This document shows positions 16,451-24,682 of a stretch of 34,771 bases of DNA, piece after piece. Positions within the stretch are counted from its first letter, which is position 1. Every line of letters starts with the position of its first letter. Source of the stretch: an uncultured Collinsella sp. (GTDB lineage: Bacteria > Actinomycetota > Coriobacteriia > Coriobacteriales > Coriobacteriaceae). The stretch spans positions 1 to 34,771 of the forward strand of contig CABVBR010000009.1 of NCBI GenBank assembly GCA_902496645.1, read 5' to 3'. The position numbers and the translations under genes are program-made. The notes below the pieces were generated by a model. It worked only from the letters and a program-made list of their open reading frames with translations. It did no database searches and was not told where the DNA came from.

Positions 16451-18451
16451 ATGTCGAAGCAAGCGGTCATAGGAATTCTGGCGCACGTCGATGCCGGCAA
16501 GACCACGCTGGCCGAGGCCATGCTGTTTCATGCCGGCCGCATTCGAAAGCGCGGGCGTGTGGACGATGGTGATTCTCATCTAGATACGAACGAGATTGAG
16601 CGCGAGCGCGGCATCACGATCTTCTCGTCGCAGGCCGTGCTCGACCACGGCGACACCCATGTTATGCTCGTGGATGCTCCCGGCCACGTCGATTTTTCTG
16701 CCGAGGCCGAGCGTACGCTGCGTGCGCTCGACTACGCGATTCTGGTGGTGGGCGCCAACGACGGCGTGCAGGGTCACACCGAAACCCTGTGGCGCTTGCT
16801 TGCGCGCTACGAGATCCCGACGTTCATCTTTATCAACAAGACCGATCTTGAGAACCCTGGTTGCGATGCGCTGTTGGCGCAACTCGGCCAGCGCCTTTCC
16901 GAGGGCTGTCTAGATGCCGAGGGCTTGCTGGCAGGCGGCGCCGTGCAAGAGGATGCCGCGGCGCTGGATGAGGCGGCGCTCGATGAGTTCCTTGAGTCGG
17001 GGGAGCTTTCGGCTGCTACGCTTTCGCGTCTGGTTGTGGAGCGCAGACTGTTCCCCTGCTTTGCCGGCTCGGCGCTCAAGGACCAGGGCGTGGCGGAGCT
17101 GCTCGACGGCATGTGCGCTTTGATGCGCGAGCGGACCTGGCCCCAGGAGTTCGCAGCGCGTGTTTATCGCGTGAGTCGTGGAGACCGTGGCGAGCGCCTT
17201 GCCTGGGTCAAGGTGACGGGCGGTGTGCTGCGTGCAAAGCAGGTGATTGAGGGACGTTCCGGTGTTGATACATGGGAACAAAAGGTCGATCAGGTGCGTA
17301 TCTATAACGGCGAAAAGTATGAACTCACGCAGGAGGTCGCTGCCGGCGGTATCTGCGCCGTGACGGGCCTCGCGCACGTTCGTCCAGGTGATGCCCTGGG
17401 CGCAGAGCCCATGGGCGAGCAGCCGATCATCGCTCCGGTTCTCACCTATACGGTGCTGCCGGGCGAGCACGATGTCCACACGGTGTTCCAGGCGCTGACC
17501 GAGCTTGCCGATGAGGATCCCATGCTCGGCGTAAGCTGGAACACGCATCTTGAGCAGATCCATCTGCAGCTCATGGGCGCCGTACAGCTCGAGGTCGTGC
17601 AGCGCGTGCTGGCCGATCGCTTTGGCCTTGCGGTCGAGTTTGAGCCCGGTGGCATCCTCTACAAGGAGACCATCTCGCAGCCGGTCGAGGGTGTGGGCCA
17701 CTTTGAGCCGCTGCGCCACTATGCCGAGGTGCACCTGCGCTTAGAGCCGCTGCCGGCGGGCTCGGGCGTGCAGTTTGGCACCGTGACCTCGACCGATGAG
17801 CTTGACCTGAACTGGCAGCGTCTGGCGCTCACCAATGCCATGGAACGCGACCACCTGGGCGTGCTGACCGGCTCGCCCATCACCGATGTGCGCATTACAC
17901 TCACGGGCGGCCGCGCGCATGCCAAGCACACCGAGGGCGGCGACTTTCGCCAGGCGACATATCGCGCGATTCGCCAGGGCCTCATGCAGGCGCGCAAGGC
18001 GGGTGCAGCGGTGCTGCTGGAGCCGTGGTATCGCTTTGAGCTCGAGGTGCCGGGGGAGTGCGTGGGCCGCGCGCTTTCTGATGCCACGCGTATGGGTGCC
18101 GAGTACGAGCCGCCGACGATGCTGGACGATCGCGCCAAGCTCGTAGGCCGCGTGCCGGCATCTGAGGTGCAGGACTATGCGCTGGAGGTGGCTGCCTACA
18201 CGAGTGGCCGCGGGCATCTGTACCTGGAGTTCGCGGGCTATGCGCCCTGCCATGATGCCGAGCGCGTGATCGAGACGGCCGCCTATGAGCCCGAAGCCGA
18301 TCTGCCCAACGCGCCCGACTCGGTCTTCTGCTCTCACGGCGCCGGCTACACCGTCAAATGGTACGACGTCCCCGCCGCAGCGCACGTCAAGGTCGACCCC
18401 GCCACCTTCCGCCCCTATCGCCCCGCCGACTCCACCTTCTTCTGCCATTAG
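16451..18451 (+). CDS. TetM/EF-G-like translation factor GTPase
   Basis: A 666-residue ribosome-binding GTPase. G motifs are intact: AHVDAGKTT near residues 11-19, RGITIFSSQ, DAPGHVDF, NKTD and GSALKDQG. Domains II-V of the EF-G/TetM kind follow, including LLEPWYRFELEVPGECVGRALSDA, which aligns with the TetM C-terminal region. However, where TetM has the YSPVSTPADFR loop that dislodges tetracycline, this protein has HAKHTEGGDFRQAT, the form seen in chromosomal TetM-like paralogues of unknown role. Tetracycline protection is therefore possible but not supported. ATG at 16451 follows AAGAGGAGAG. It appears monocistronic. Confidence 0.82.
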   Translation: MSKQAVIGILAHVDAGKTTLAEAMLFHAGRIRKRGRVDDGDSHLDTNEIERERGITIFSSQAVLDHGDTHVMLVDAPGHVDFSAEAERTLRALDYAILVVGANDGVQGHTETLWRLLARYEIPTFIFINKTDLENPGCDALLAQLGQRLSEGCLDAEGLLAGGAVQEDAAALDEAALDEFLESGELSAATLSRLVVERRLFPCFAGSALKDQGVAELLDGMCALMRERTWPQEFAARVYRVSRGDRGERLAWVKVTGGVLRAKQVIEGRSGVDTWEQKVDQVRIYNGEKYELTQEVAAGGICAVTGLAHVRPGDALGAEPMGEQPIIAPVLTYTVLPGEHDVHTVFQALTELADEDPMLGVSWNTHLEQIHLQLMGAVQLEVVQRVLADRFGLAVEFEPGGILYKETISQPVEGVGHFEPLRHYAEVHLRLEPLPAGSGVQFGTVTSTDELDLNWQRLALTNAMERDHLGVLTGSPITDVRITLTGGRAHAKHTEGGDFRQATYRAIRQGLMQARKAGAAVLLEPWYRFELEVPGECVGRALSDATRMGAEYEPPTMLDDRAKLVGRVPASEVQDYALEVAAYTSGRGHLYLEFAGYAPCHDAERVIETAAYEPEADLPNAPDSVFCSHGAGYTVKWYDVPAAAHVKVDPATFRPYRPADSTFFCH

Positions 18452-18515
18452 GGGACGGGGTAGAAATGGTAGATTTCCAAACCTTCTGGCTCTTGACAAA
18501 TCGGCTTTGGCAGTC

Positions 18516-18544
18516 AAGGACAAAGGATCGGCCCCTTTGCTACA
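18516..18544. repeat. Degenerate copy 1 of the 29-bp palindrome
   Basis: AAGGACAAAGGATC, one central base, then GCCCCTTTGCTACA. It aligns without gaps to the perfect copies at 20936 and 24038, with several substitutions. It lies 64 bp after the TetM-like gene. Confidence 0.55.
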
Positions 18545-18554
18545 TTCTGCGCTT

Positions 18555-18590
18555 TTAACTAAAATTAACTAGAATAAAATGAAGTTAATC
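18555..18590 (+). promoter_or_regulatory. Phased TTAACT repeats before ATPase gene 1
   Basis: TTAACT at 18555 and 18565, then TTAATC at 18585: sites spaced by 10 and 20 bp, one or two helical turns, ending 23 bp before the GTG start. Possible -10 sequences (TAGAAT, TAAAAT) lie among them. This suggests an operator, comparable to the array before ATPase gene 2. Confidence 0.45.
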
Positions 18591-18612
18591 GTTGGCGTGT
18601 AAGGAGGACCTT

Positions 18613-19713
18613 GTGGAGTATCTCGAAAACCCATTTACTCCCAGTTTTGGCGAGGTCCCTGCTCACCTCGCAGGAAGACAACAGATTGTTCGGGATCTGG
18701 ACCGCGCTTTTTTGAGCCAGCGCAGACGCCCGGAGCTTACGTGCATCTTCTCGGGGGCACGCGGAACTGGCAAGACTGCACTTATGTCGGCGCTTGCAAC
18801 TAAGGCGGAATCCCACGGCTGGATCGCCGTGAAGACAACCGCACTTCCCGGGTTGCTTGAGGAGATCGAGCTCGGGGCGAAAAGGGCGGCAGCTCATCTC
18901 ATCGACTCGGCTCATGGCCTCGAAATCACCGGCATTGGCATTGCTTCCCTCGGCAGCATCGAGGTGAACCACGTCCATGAGGTCTCAACATGGAGATACC
19001 GTATGAGCGACATCATCGACCAGCTTAGCGAAGCCGGTATTGGGCTGCTCATCACGGTTGACGAAGTGGATCCGACGCTCGATGAAATGATTCAGCTCGC
19101 AGCGACGTATCAGCACTTTGTGACCGACGGGAAACGTGTCGCCTTGCTTATGGCGGGGCTTCCCAACAATGTCTCGACGCTACTGAATCATAAAACGGTT
19201 TCGTTCCTACGACGCGCCCAGCAATATCATCTGGGCCGCATTGCCGACTACGATGTGCGCGAGGCCTTAATTCGAACGATCCAGGAAAATGATCGCCTGG
19301 CAGATGCCGGGGGAATTGATAATGCCGTCCACTCGATTGCCGGCTTCCCATTCCTGTTGCAGCTTGTAGGCTATCGCGCGTGGGACCTCACAAGCGATTC
19401 GAAGGAGATCTCATCTCGTGACTTTGACCTGGGAATCAAAATCGCGCGCGACGAGATGGATGACCGGATTCTTGCGGCAACCTATCGAGAGCTCACTGCA
19501 GAAGATAAGCGATTTCTAATTGCGATGCTCGATGACGAAGAGGAGTCCACCACTGCCGACCTTGTTGAGCGCCTTAAGCGTTCGCCGCAACAGGTCTCCC
19601 GCTACCGTCGCCGTATGATAGACGCCGGCATTATTGGAGAACGCGGGCGCGGAATCGTCGCCTTCGAACTGCCGTTCTTCCGTGATTATCTCGCTGCGCA
19701 GTGCGTGAAATAG
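18613..19713 (+). CDS. AAA+ ATPase with winged-helix C-terminus (Orc1/Cdc6-like), paralogue 1
   Basis: A 366-residue predicted P-loop ATPase of unknown role. It opens ENPFTPSFGEVPAHLAGRQQ, then has Walker A GARGTGKT (residues 48-55), Walker B LLITVDE (about 145-151), the segment LRRAQQYHLGRI that may carry the arginine sensor, and a C-terminal winged helix (KRFLIAMLDD ... PQQVSRYRRRMIDAGII). This layout resembles Orc1/Cdc6 and STAND-type ATPases found as solitary genes in Actinobacteria. The GTG at 18613 is five bases after AAGGAGG; the upstream TTG would place the ribosome binding site inside the gene. Its paralogue follows at 19817. DNA binding is plausible but inferred. Confidence 0.8.
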   Translation: MEYLENPFTPSFGEVPAHLAGRQQIVRDLDRAFLSQRRRPELTCIFSGARGTGKTALMSALATKAESHGWIAVKTTALPGLLEEIELGAKRAAAHLIDSAHGLEITGIGIASLGSIEVNHVHEVSTWRYRMSDIIDQLSEAGIGLLITVDEVDPTLDEMIQLAATYQHFVTDGKRVALLMAGLPNNVSTLLNHKTVSFLRRAQQYHLGRIADYDVREALIRTIQENDRLADAGGIDNAVHSIAGFPFLLQLVGYRAWDLTSDSKEISSRDFDLGIKIARDEMDDRILAATYRELTAEDKRFLIAMLDDEEESTTADLVERLKRSPQQVSRYRRRMIDAGIIGERGRGIVAFELPFFRDYLAAQCVK

Positions 19714-19718
19714 ACACC

Positions 19719-19747
19719 TGAGACAAAGAAACAGCCTCTTTGTCGCA
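19719..19747. repeat. Degenerate copy 2 of the 29-bp palindrome
   Basis: TGAGACAAAGAAAC, one central base, then GCCTCTTTGTCGCA, five bases after the stop of ATPase gene 1. Arms pair at about 11 of 14 positions. Confidence 0.6.
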
Positions 19748-19754
19748 TCCTGTT

Positions 19755-19783
19755 GGTATAACTCGGTATAAGTTGGTATAACT
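19755..19783 (+). promoter_or_regulatory. Three 10-bp-phased GGTATAA repeats before ATPase gene 2
   Basis: GGTATAA begins at 19755, 19765 and 19775, exactly 10 bp apart, followed by CT, GT and CT. The first and third are TTGGTATAACT. Sites on one helical face 34 bp before the start codon suggest a cooperative operator; the TGGTATAAC form could also serve as an extended -10 box. Confidence 0.5.
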
Positions 19784-19816
19784 GTAGACAGCGTTTGCCA
19801 ATCCGAGGAGGCCGAT

Positions 19817-20935
19817 ATGAATCCAAATCCCTTTAAGCCCACGGCGGGCAAGCGACCTCCGGTGTTGATCGGCCGCGAGTCGGTCATTGAGGATTTTGAA
19901 GAAGGTCTCGACAACGGCGCGGGGGCGCCGGGCAGGCTCATGCTCGTCACGGGAAACCGCGGCTGTGGCAAAACGGTTCTCTTACGGGAGCTGCAGCGAC
20001 TGGCGGCAGAGCGCGGATGGGTGGTTGTTTCGGATTCTGCGTCGCTTGGCTTATGCGATCGCTTGGCCGATGCACTCCGTTCGAATAAGCCAGTCGTAAC
20101 GTCAATGGAGCTCGGCCCGTTGTTTGGCCGGTTGTCGGTCGAGGCGGCGCGGGCAAAAGGCGAGACGTTGCGCGGGCTGGTCAACGAGCGTCTCAAAAAG
20201 CTCGAGCCAGGAAAGGGCATCCTGTTTGCGATTGACGAGGCCCAGTCGGCGTCTATTGAGGAGATGGCGGCCCTGGCCGTCCTCTACCAGCAGGTGCTCG
20301 GAGACCAGGATGTCACGGGCTTGCCCGATAGCGACCAGCGCGGTCTTGCGCTGGTCTTTGCCGGCTTGCCCAGCATGGTTGATGACCTGCTCGAAGAGCC
20401 CAGCGTAACGTTTTTGCGCCGCGCCCAGCAGCGTACGCTGGGGCCAATTCCTTTGCCCGAGGTGCGCGATGCATTTATGCAGACGGTGCAAACTGCGGGC
20501 TTTTGCATGGATATGACGGCTGCCGAACTTGCCGCACAGAAAAGTATGGGCCATCCCTATATGGTCCAACTTGTGGGCTATTACATGTGGCGGTCGGCTG
20601 TTCGCCGCGATTCACAGGATATCGAGGTCTGCGATGTCGAGGCCGGCCATGCAGACGCCATTTCTGAATTCTACGAGGCGGTCGATGCGCCTCTGTATTA
20701 CGGCTTGCGCAGCCCGCACCGTCTATTTATCGAGGCCATGGCGGCTGATGAGGACAAGCCAACGCGTATGGCGGATCTTATTGAGCGCTGCGATCGTACT
20801 CAGAGTTGGGCGAGTAAATATCGCGCAAGTCTGATTCGCGAGCGCGTCATCGAAGCAGCTGGTTACGGCCTCGTTCGCTTTGCCGTGCCCATGCTGGGCG
20901 AGTACATACGCGATCGCGTACTGTGGCACGAATAA
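19817..20935 (+). CDS. AAA+ ATPase with winged-helix C-terminus (Orc1/Cdc6-like), paralogue 2
   Basis: A 372-residue paralogue of the preceding gene. It opens MNPNPFKPTAGKRPPVLIGR, with Walker A GNRGCGKT (residues 46-53), Walker B ILFAIDE (about 135-141), LRRAQQRTLGPI, and PYMVQLVGYYMW matching PFLLQLVGYRAW in paralogue 1. The C-terminal winged helix includes WASKYRASLIRERVIEAAG. Overall the two proteins share the same domain order but are clearly diverged, so this is an old duplication. The ATG at 19817 follows GAGGAGG. The perfect 29-bp palindrome begins directly after its stop codon. Function unknown; candidates include regulation, DNA remodelling or defence. Confidence 0.82.
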   Translation: MNPNPFKPTAGKRPPVLIGRESVIEDFEEGLDNGAGAPGRLMLVTGNRGCGKTVLLRELQRLAAERGWVVVSDSASLGLCDRLADALRSNKPVVTSMELGPLFGRLSVEAARAKGETLRGLVNERLKKLEPGKGILFAIDEAQSASIEEMAALAVLYQQVLGDQDVTGLPDSDQRGLALVFAGLPSMVDDLLEEPSVTFLRRAQQRTLGPIPLPEVRDAFMQTVQTAGFCMDMTAAELAAQKSMGHPYMVQLVGYYMWRSAVRRDSQDIEVCDVEAGHADAISEFYEAVDAPLYYGLRSPHRLFIEAMAADEDKPTRMADLIERCDRTQSWASKYRASLIRERVIEAAGYGLVRFAVPMLGEYIRDRVLWHE

Positions 20936-20964
20936 TGTGACAAAGGGACAGTCCCTTTGTCACA
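20936..20964. repeat. Perfect copy 3 of the 29-bp palindrome
   Basis: TGTGACAAAGGGAC, a single central A, then GTCCCTTTGTCACA: perfect 14-bp arms. It starts at the base after the stop codon of ATPase gene 2 and ends 21 bp before the GNAT start. Identical to the copy at 24038-24066. Confidence 0.85.
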
Positions 20965-20985
20965 TTGGCAGATGAGAGGTCAAAC

Positions 20986-21543
20986 ATGGTGATTCATACC
21001 GAGCGCTTGACGCTTCGCCCGTGGCGCGAGACGGATGCCGAGGGTCTTTTTGCATATGCGAGCGACCCAGACGTGGGGCCGGCAGCAGGGTGGCCGCCCC
21101 ATCGAAGCATCGAAGAAAGCAGAGGGATCATTCGGACGGTCTTTTCCGCTCCCCATACCTTTGCGGTTTGCCTTGCTGAGACAGACGAGCCCGTGGGCAG
21201 CATCGGGCTCATGCCGTCTCGCTGCGAATCGAGCCACCAAGGCGTGGGTCTCGAGCTCGAAGTGGGCTATTGGATCGCCAAGCCCTTTTGGGGCAACGGC
21301 TTCGCTCCCGAAGCCGTCCGAGCCGTGCAGCGCCATGCGTTTGAAATGCTTGGATGCAAGGCGTTATGGTGCGGATACTATGAGGGCAACAATAAGTCCT
21401 TACGCGTTCAGCAAAAATGCGGGTTCGCACCGCATCACGTTGAGCGCGATGTGCCCTGCGAGCTTATGGGTGACGTGCGCACCGAGTGCTTTACGTATTT
21501 GACCTGCGACGACTGGCGCAAGCAGACAGAAGAGGGGCGATAA
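20986..21543 (+). CDS. GNAT family N-acetyltransferase, RimJ/RimL-like
   Basis: About 185 residues. TERLTLRPWRETDAEGLFAYASDPDV is the standard N-terminus of the RimJ/RimL-type acetyltransferases. LELEVGYWIAKPFWGNGFAPEAVRAV holds the acetyl-CoA loop, and NNKSLRVQQKCGFAPHH is the final motif. Relatives acetylate ribosomal protein N-termini or small molecules; the target here is unknown. I chose the ATG at 20986, five bases after GAGAGG; the upstream TTG is inside the palindrome edge. The UvrA-like gene starts two bases after this stop, so the two are probably translated from one message. Confidence 0.85.
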   Translation: MVIHTERLTLRPWRETDAEGLFAYASDPDVGPAAGWPPHRSIEESRGIIRTVFSAPHTFAVCLAETDEPVGSIGLMPSRCESSHQGVGLELEVGYWIAKPFWGNGFAPEAVRAVQRHAFEMLGCKALWCGYYEGNNKSLRVQQKCGFAPHHVERDVPCELMGDVRTECFTYLTCDDWRKQTEEGR

Positions 21544-21545
21544 AG

Positions 21546-24032
21546 TTGCCGCAGCAGCCAAACTCAATCGAGGTACGTGGCGCACGCGTCCACAACCTCA
21601 AGGACATCGATATCGATATTCCGCTGGGAAAGCTCGTGGGCATTGCCGGCGTGTCGGGTTCGGGCAAGAGCTCGCTGGCGCTGGGGGTCCTTTATGCCGA
21701 GGGTTCGCGTCGCTACCTGGAGGCACTCAGCACCTATACCCGTCGTCGCCTAACGCAGGCCGAACATGCGCAGGTGGACGAGGTACTGCATGTGCCGGCG
21801 GCGCTTGCATTGCATCAGCGCCCCAGTGTGCCGGGTGTGCGCTCCACCTTTGGCACCATGACCGAGCTCAACAACAGCCTGCGCTTACTCTTTAGTCGCT
21901 GTGCCCATCACGTGTGCCCGCATTGCGGCGGGCGTGTTGAGCCGAGCCTGAACGTGGCAGCCGGGCTGGCGCTTACATGCTCGTCGTGCGGACATGAGTT
22001 TTACGCGCCGAGTGCCGAGGACCTTGCCTTTAACAGCGGCGGTGCGTGTCCCACCTGCAGCGGCACCGGCGTTATGCGCGAGGTGGACGAGGCGAGCCTA
22101 GTGCCCGACGAGTCAAAGACCATCAACGAGGGCGCGGTCCTTCCCTGGGGTACGCTCATGTGGGATTTGATGAAGCAAGTCGCCGGCGAGATGGGTGTGC
22201 GCACCGACGTGCCGTTTAACCAGCTCACAGCGCATGAGCGCGATATCGTGTTCCATGGTCCTGCCGTCAAGAAACATATCCTCTACGTGCCCAAGAACGG
22301 CGAGGGTGCCACGCCGCTCGACTTTACGTACTACAACGCCGTCTACACCGTCGAGAACGCGCTCGCCAAGGTTAAAGACGACAAGGGCTTAAAGCGTGTG
22401 ACCCGCTTTTTGCGCGAGGGTCCGTGTCGTGATTGCGGCGGCACGCGTCTGTCCGAGGCGGCGCGCCGGCCCCAGGTGCGTGGCATCAATCTGGCGCAGG
22501 CGGCCGCCATGACGCTGGGCGATGCAATCGAATGGGTGCGCGGGGTGCCCGCGTCGTTGCCGGGCGAGATGCAGCCTATGGCGGCGGACATATGCGAGTC
22601 GTTTTTGAGCACGGCCCGCCGTTTGGTCGACCTGGGTCTCGACTACCTCTCGCTCGATCGCGCCGGGTCTACGCTCTCCACCGGCGAGCGTCAGCGTGTG
22701 CAGCTCGCTCGCGTGGTGCGAAATCGCTCGACGGGCGTGCTCTACGTGTTGGACGAGCCTTCGATCGGTTTGCATCCGGCAAATGTCGACGGCCTGGTGG
22801 GCGTGATGGGCGACCTGGTTGCCGACGGCAACACCGTGGTGGTTGTCGACCACGATACGCGCGTGCTGGTAGAAGCCGACTATCTGGTCGAGATGGGGCC
22901 TGTTGCTGGAGCGGGCGGCGGCAACGTGATTGCCGTCGGCACGGTGGATGAGGTCGAGCAATCGCAGGGCAGCCGAATCGCGCCTTTCCTCCGCTCGAAC
23001 CCCAACCGCTTGCGCCCGCAGGTGACCGACGACGAGATGTTCGACCAGGGCCATATTCGCATGGCGACTGAGGCCATTCACACCGTTAAGCCACTCGAAG
23101 TTGATATCCCGCGAGGCCGGCTCGTCGCGGTGACGGGTGTTTCTGGCTCGGGCAAGACGACGCTTGTACTTGAGACGCTTATCCCTGCACTCAAGGCGCA
23201 AGCGGCAGGCGAGCGCTTGCCGCGCCATGTGCGCTGGATCGATGCCGAGGGAATCGCCCGTGCCAACCTCATCGACGCCACGCCCATTGGTGCCAACGTG
23301 CGCTCGACGGTGGCGACCTATGCCGACATCCACGATGAGCTGCGCCGCGCCTTCGCCCGCACACCCGAGGCCAAGGCTGCCGGCTACAAGGCGGGCGCCT
23401 TTAGCTACAACACCGGTGCCCTGCGCTGTCCCACGTGTGATGGTACCGGCTCCATATCGCTTGACGTGCAGTTTCTGCCCGATGTCGAGATCGTCTGCCC
23501 GGCATGCCGCGGCTCGCGCTATGCCGAGGCCGCCTCGCATATCCATCGCGAGGGCAAGGACGGCAGTCTGCTTACGCTGCCGCAACTTATGGATATGAGC
23601 GTGGATGAGGCACTCGACGCCACGGTGGGACTCAAGAAAGTTCAGACGCGCCTGCAGACCTTGCACGACCTGGGTTTGGGCTACCTCACACTTGGCGAGC
23701 CTACGCCGGCGCTTTCGGGTGGCGAGGCGCAGCGCCTTAAGCTCGCGAGCGAGATGGGCCGTGTGCAGGACGATGCCGTATTCGTGTTCGACGAGCCCAC
23801 GATCGGCCTGCATCCGCTCGATGTTCAGGTCCTGCTGGCTGTGTTTGACGGCCTGGTTGCCAAGGGCGCCACGGTCATCGTAATCGAGCACGACCTCGAT
23901 CTCATCCGTAACGCCGACTACGTTATCGATATGGGCCCCGGTGGTGGCGACGCCGGCGGACAAATCGTCTGCGCCGGCACGCCGGGCGACATCGCGGCCT
24001 GCTCATCAAGCATTACCGGCCGCTACCTCTAA
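21546..24032 (+). CDS. UvrA-like ABC ATPase, short UvrA2 type
   Basis: About 828 residues, against roughly 940 for housekeeping UvrA. Two ABC modules are present: Walker A GVSGSGKSS (residues 35-43) and GVSGSGKTT, signatures LSTGERQRVQLAR and LSGGEAQRLKLA, and Walker B DEPSIGLHP and DEPTIGLHP. Zinc-binding CxxC pairs are seen (CPHC/CSSC, CPTCDGTG/CPACRG). After the first Walker A region the sequence goes straight to LALHQRPSVPGVRSTFGTMTE, leaving little room for the UvrB-binding insertion. That pattern fits UvrA2/DrrC-like proteins linked to drug or damage tolerance. The likely start is TTG 21546, eight bases after GAGGGG; the open frame upstream only overlaps the GNAT gene. Confidence 0.85.
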   Translation: MPQQPNSIEVRGARVHNLKDIDIDIPLGKLVGIAGVSGSGKSSLALGVLYAEGSRRYLEALSTYTRRRLTQAEHAQVDEVLHVPAALALHQRPSVPGVRSTFGTMTELNNSLRLLFSRCAHHVCPHCGGRVEPSLNVAAGLALTCSSCGHEFYAPSAEDLAFNSGGACPTCSGTGVMREVDEASLVPDESKTINEGAVLPWGTLMWDLMKQVAGEMGVRTDVPFNQLTAHERDIVFHGPAVKKHILYVPKNGEGATPLDFTYYNAVYTVENALAKVKDDKGLKRVTRFLREGPCRDCGGTRLSEAARRPQVRGINLAQAAAMTLGDAIEWVRGVPASLPGEMQPMAADICESFLSTARRLVDLGLDYLSLDRAGSTLSTGERQRVQLARVVRNRSTGVLYVLDEPSIGLHPANVDGLVGVMGDLVADGNTVVVVDHDTRVLVEADYLVEMGPVAGAGGGNVIAVGTVDEVEQSQGSRIAPFLRSNPNRLRPQVTDDEMFDQGHIRMATEAIHTVKPLEVDIPRGRLVAVTGVSGSGKTTLVLETLIPALKAQAAGERLPRHVRWIDAEGIARANLIDATPIGANVRSTVATYADIHDELRRAFARTPEAKAAGYKAGAFSYNTGALRCPTCDGTGSISLDVQFLPDVEIVCPACRGSRYAEAASHIHREGKDGSLLTLPQLMDMSVDEALDATVGLKKVQTRLQTLHDLGLGYLTLGEPTPALSGGEAQRLKLASEMGRVQDDAVFVFDEPTIGLHPLDVQVLLAVFDGLVAKGATVIVIEHDLDLIRNADYVIDMGPGGGDAGGQIVCAGTPGDIAACSSSITGRYL

Positions 24033-24037
24033 CCGGA

Positions 24038-24066
24038 TGTGACAAAGGGACAGTCCCTTTGTCACA
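24038..24066. repeat. Perfect copy 4 of the 29-bp palindrome
   Basis: Identical to the copy at 20936-20964. It sits five bases after the UvrA-like stop codon and includes the stop codon (24062-24064, minus strand) of the convergent trmL gene. Confidence 0.85.
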
Positions 24067-24661
24067 TGCCGGCAAAGCCTGTTTGGCGCAGCGCCTCATA
24101 GAGGACGATGGCGGCGCTGTTGGAGAGGTTGAGTGCGCTGATGCGGTAGTCGTCGGGGTTGACGAAGTTACCGCAGATGTCCTGCTGCAGGATGGCTTCG
24201 TGGCTGTCCTCGGTGTGCCCGAGCGACTCCTCGTGGGCCCCCCAAACCTCGGCGTTATCGAGTGAGTCGCAATCGCGCAGCATCGGGATGCGCTCGCAGC
24301 GCTCGGGCGCCGCGGCGAGCAGTGGCTCGGGAATACCCGAGCTCTCGCTGCCAAAGACCAAGAAGTCGCCATCGCGATAGGTGCTCTGTGCATAGGTGCG
24401 GCGCGCCTTTTTAGTTAGCAGATGCAGGCGCTCGTCGGCGGGGGAGAGCCCGTTGCGGGCAAGGAAGTCCTCCCAGCCGGCATACGTCGTCACGTCCAAG
24501 TTTTGCCAGTAGCCCAGGCCGGCGCGACGCACCGTCTTGTCGTCGAGCGAAAAGCCCAGCGGCTCCACCAGATGCAGGTGGGCGCCGGTGACCACGCAGG
24601 TGCGGCCGATGTTGCCCGTATTGGCGGGAATCTCGGGCGCATACAGCACGATGTCGAACAT
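24062..24661 (-). CDS. trmL: tRNA (cytidine(34)-2'-O)-methyltransferase, TrmL-like
   Basis: A 199-residue SPOUT-class methyltransferase. MFDIVLYAPEIPANTGNIGRTCVVTGAHLHLVEPLGF is the standard TrmL N-terminus. FGSESSGIP and ALNLSNSAAIVLYEALRQ form the knotted SAM-binding site. TrmL methylates the wobble ribose of certain leucine tRNAs. There is a variable insertion (residues about 130-165). The ATG at 24661 has AAGGAG five bases upstream; the open frame upstream has no family support. The stop codon lies inside palindrome copy 4, so the last residues overlap the repeat. Confidence 0.9.
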   Translation of the reverse strand: MFDIVLYAPEIPANTGNIGRTCVVTGAHLHLVEPLGFSLDDKTVRRAGLGYWQNLDVTTYAGWEDFLARNGLSPADERLHLLTKKARRTYAQSTYRDGDFLVFGSESSGIPEPLLAAAPERCERIPMLRDCDSLDNAEVWGAHEESLGHTEDSHEAILQQDICGNFVNPDDYRISALNLSNSAAIVLYEALRQTGFAGM

Positions 24662-24682
24662 GAATCTCCTTGGCTCAGAACG

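Noticed and set aside
16247..16579. Minus-strand frame in the gap before the TetM-like gene
   Set aside because: It overlaps the start of the GTPase gene antisense and shows no family; it may reflect structured RNA instead.
16451..18451. Acquired tetracycline resistance gene
   Set aside because: The drug-contact loop differs from TetM, the base composition matches its neighbours, and there is no mobile element beside it.
22389..23963. Long minus-strand frame opposite the UvrA-like gene
   Set aside because: It is a shadow of the conserved ABC ATPase reading frame.
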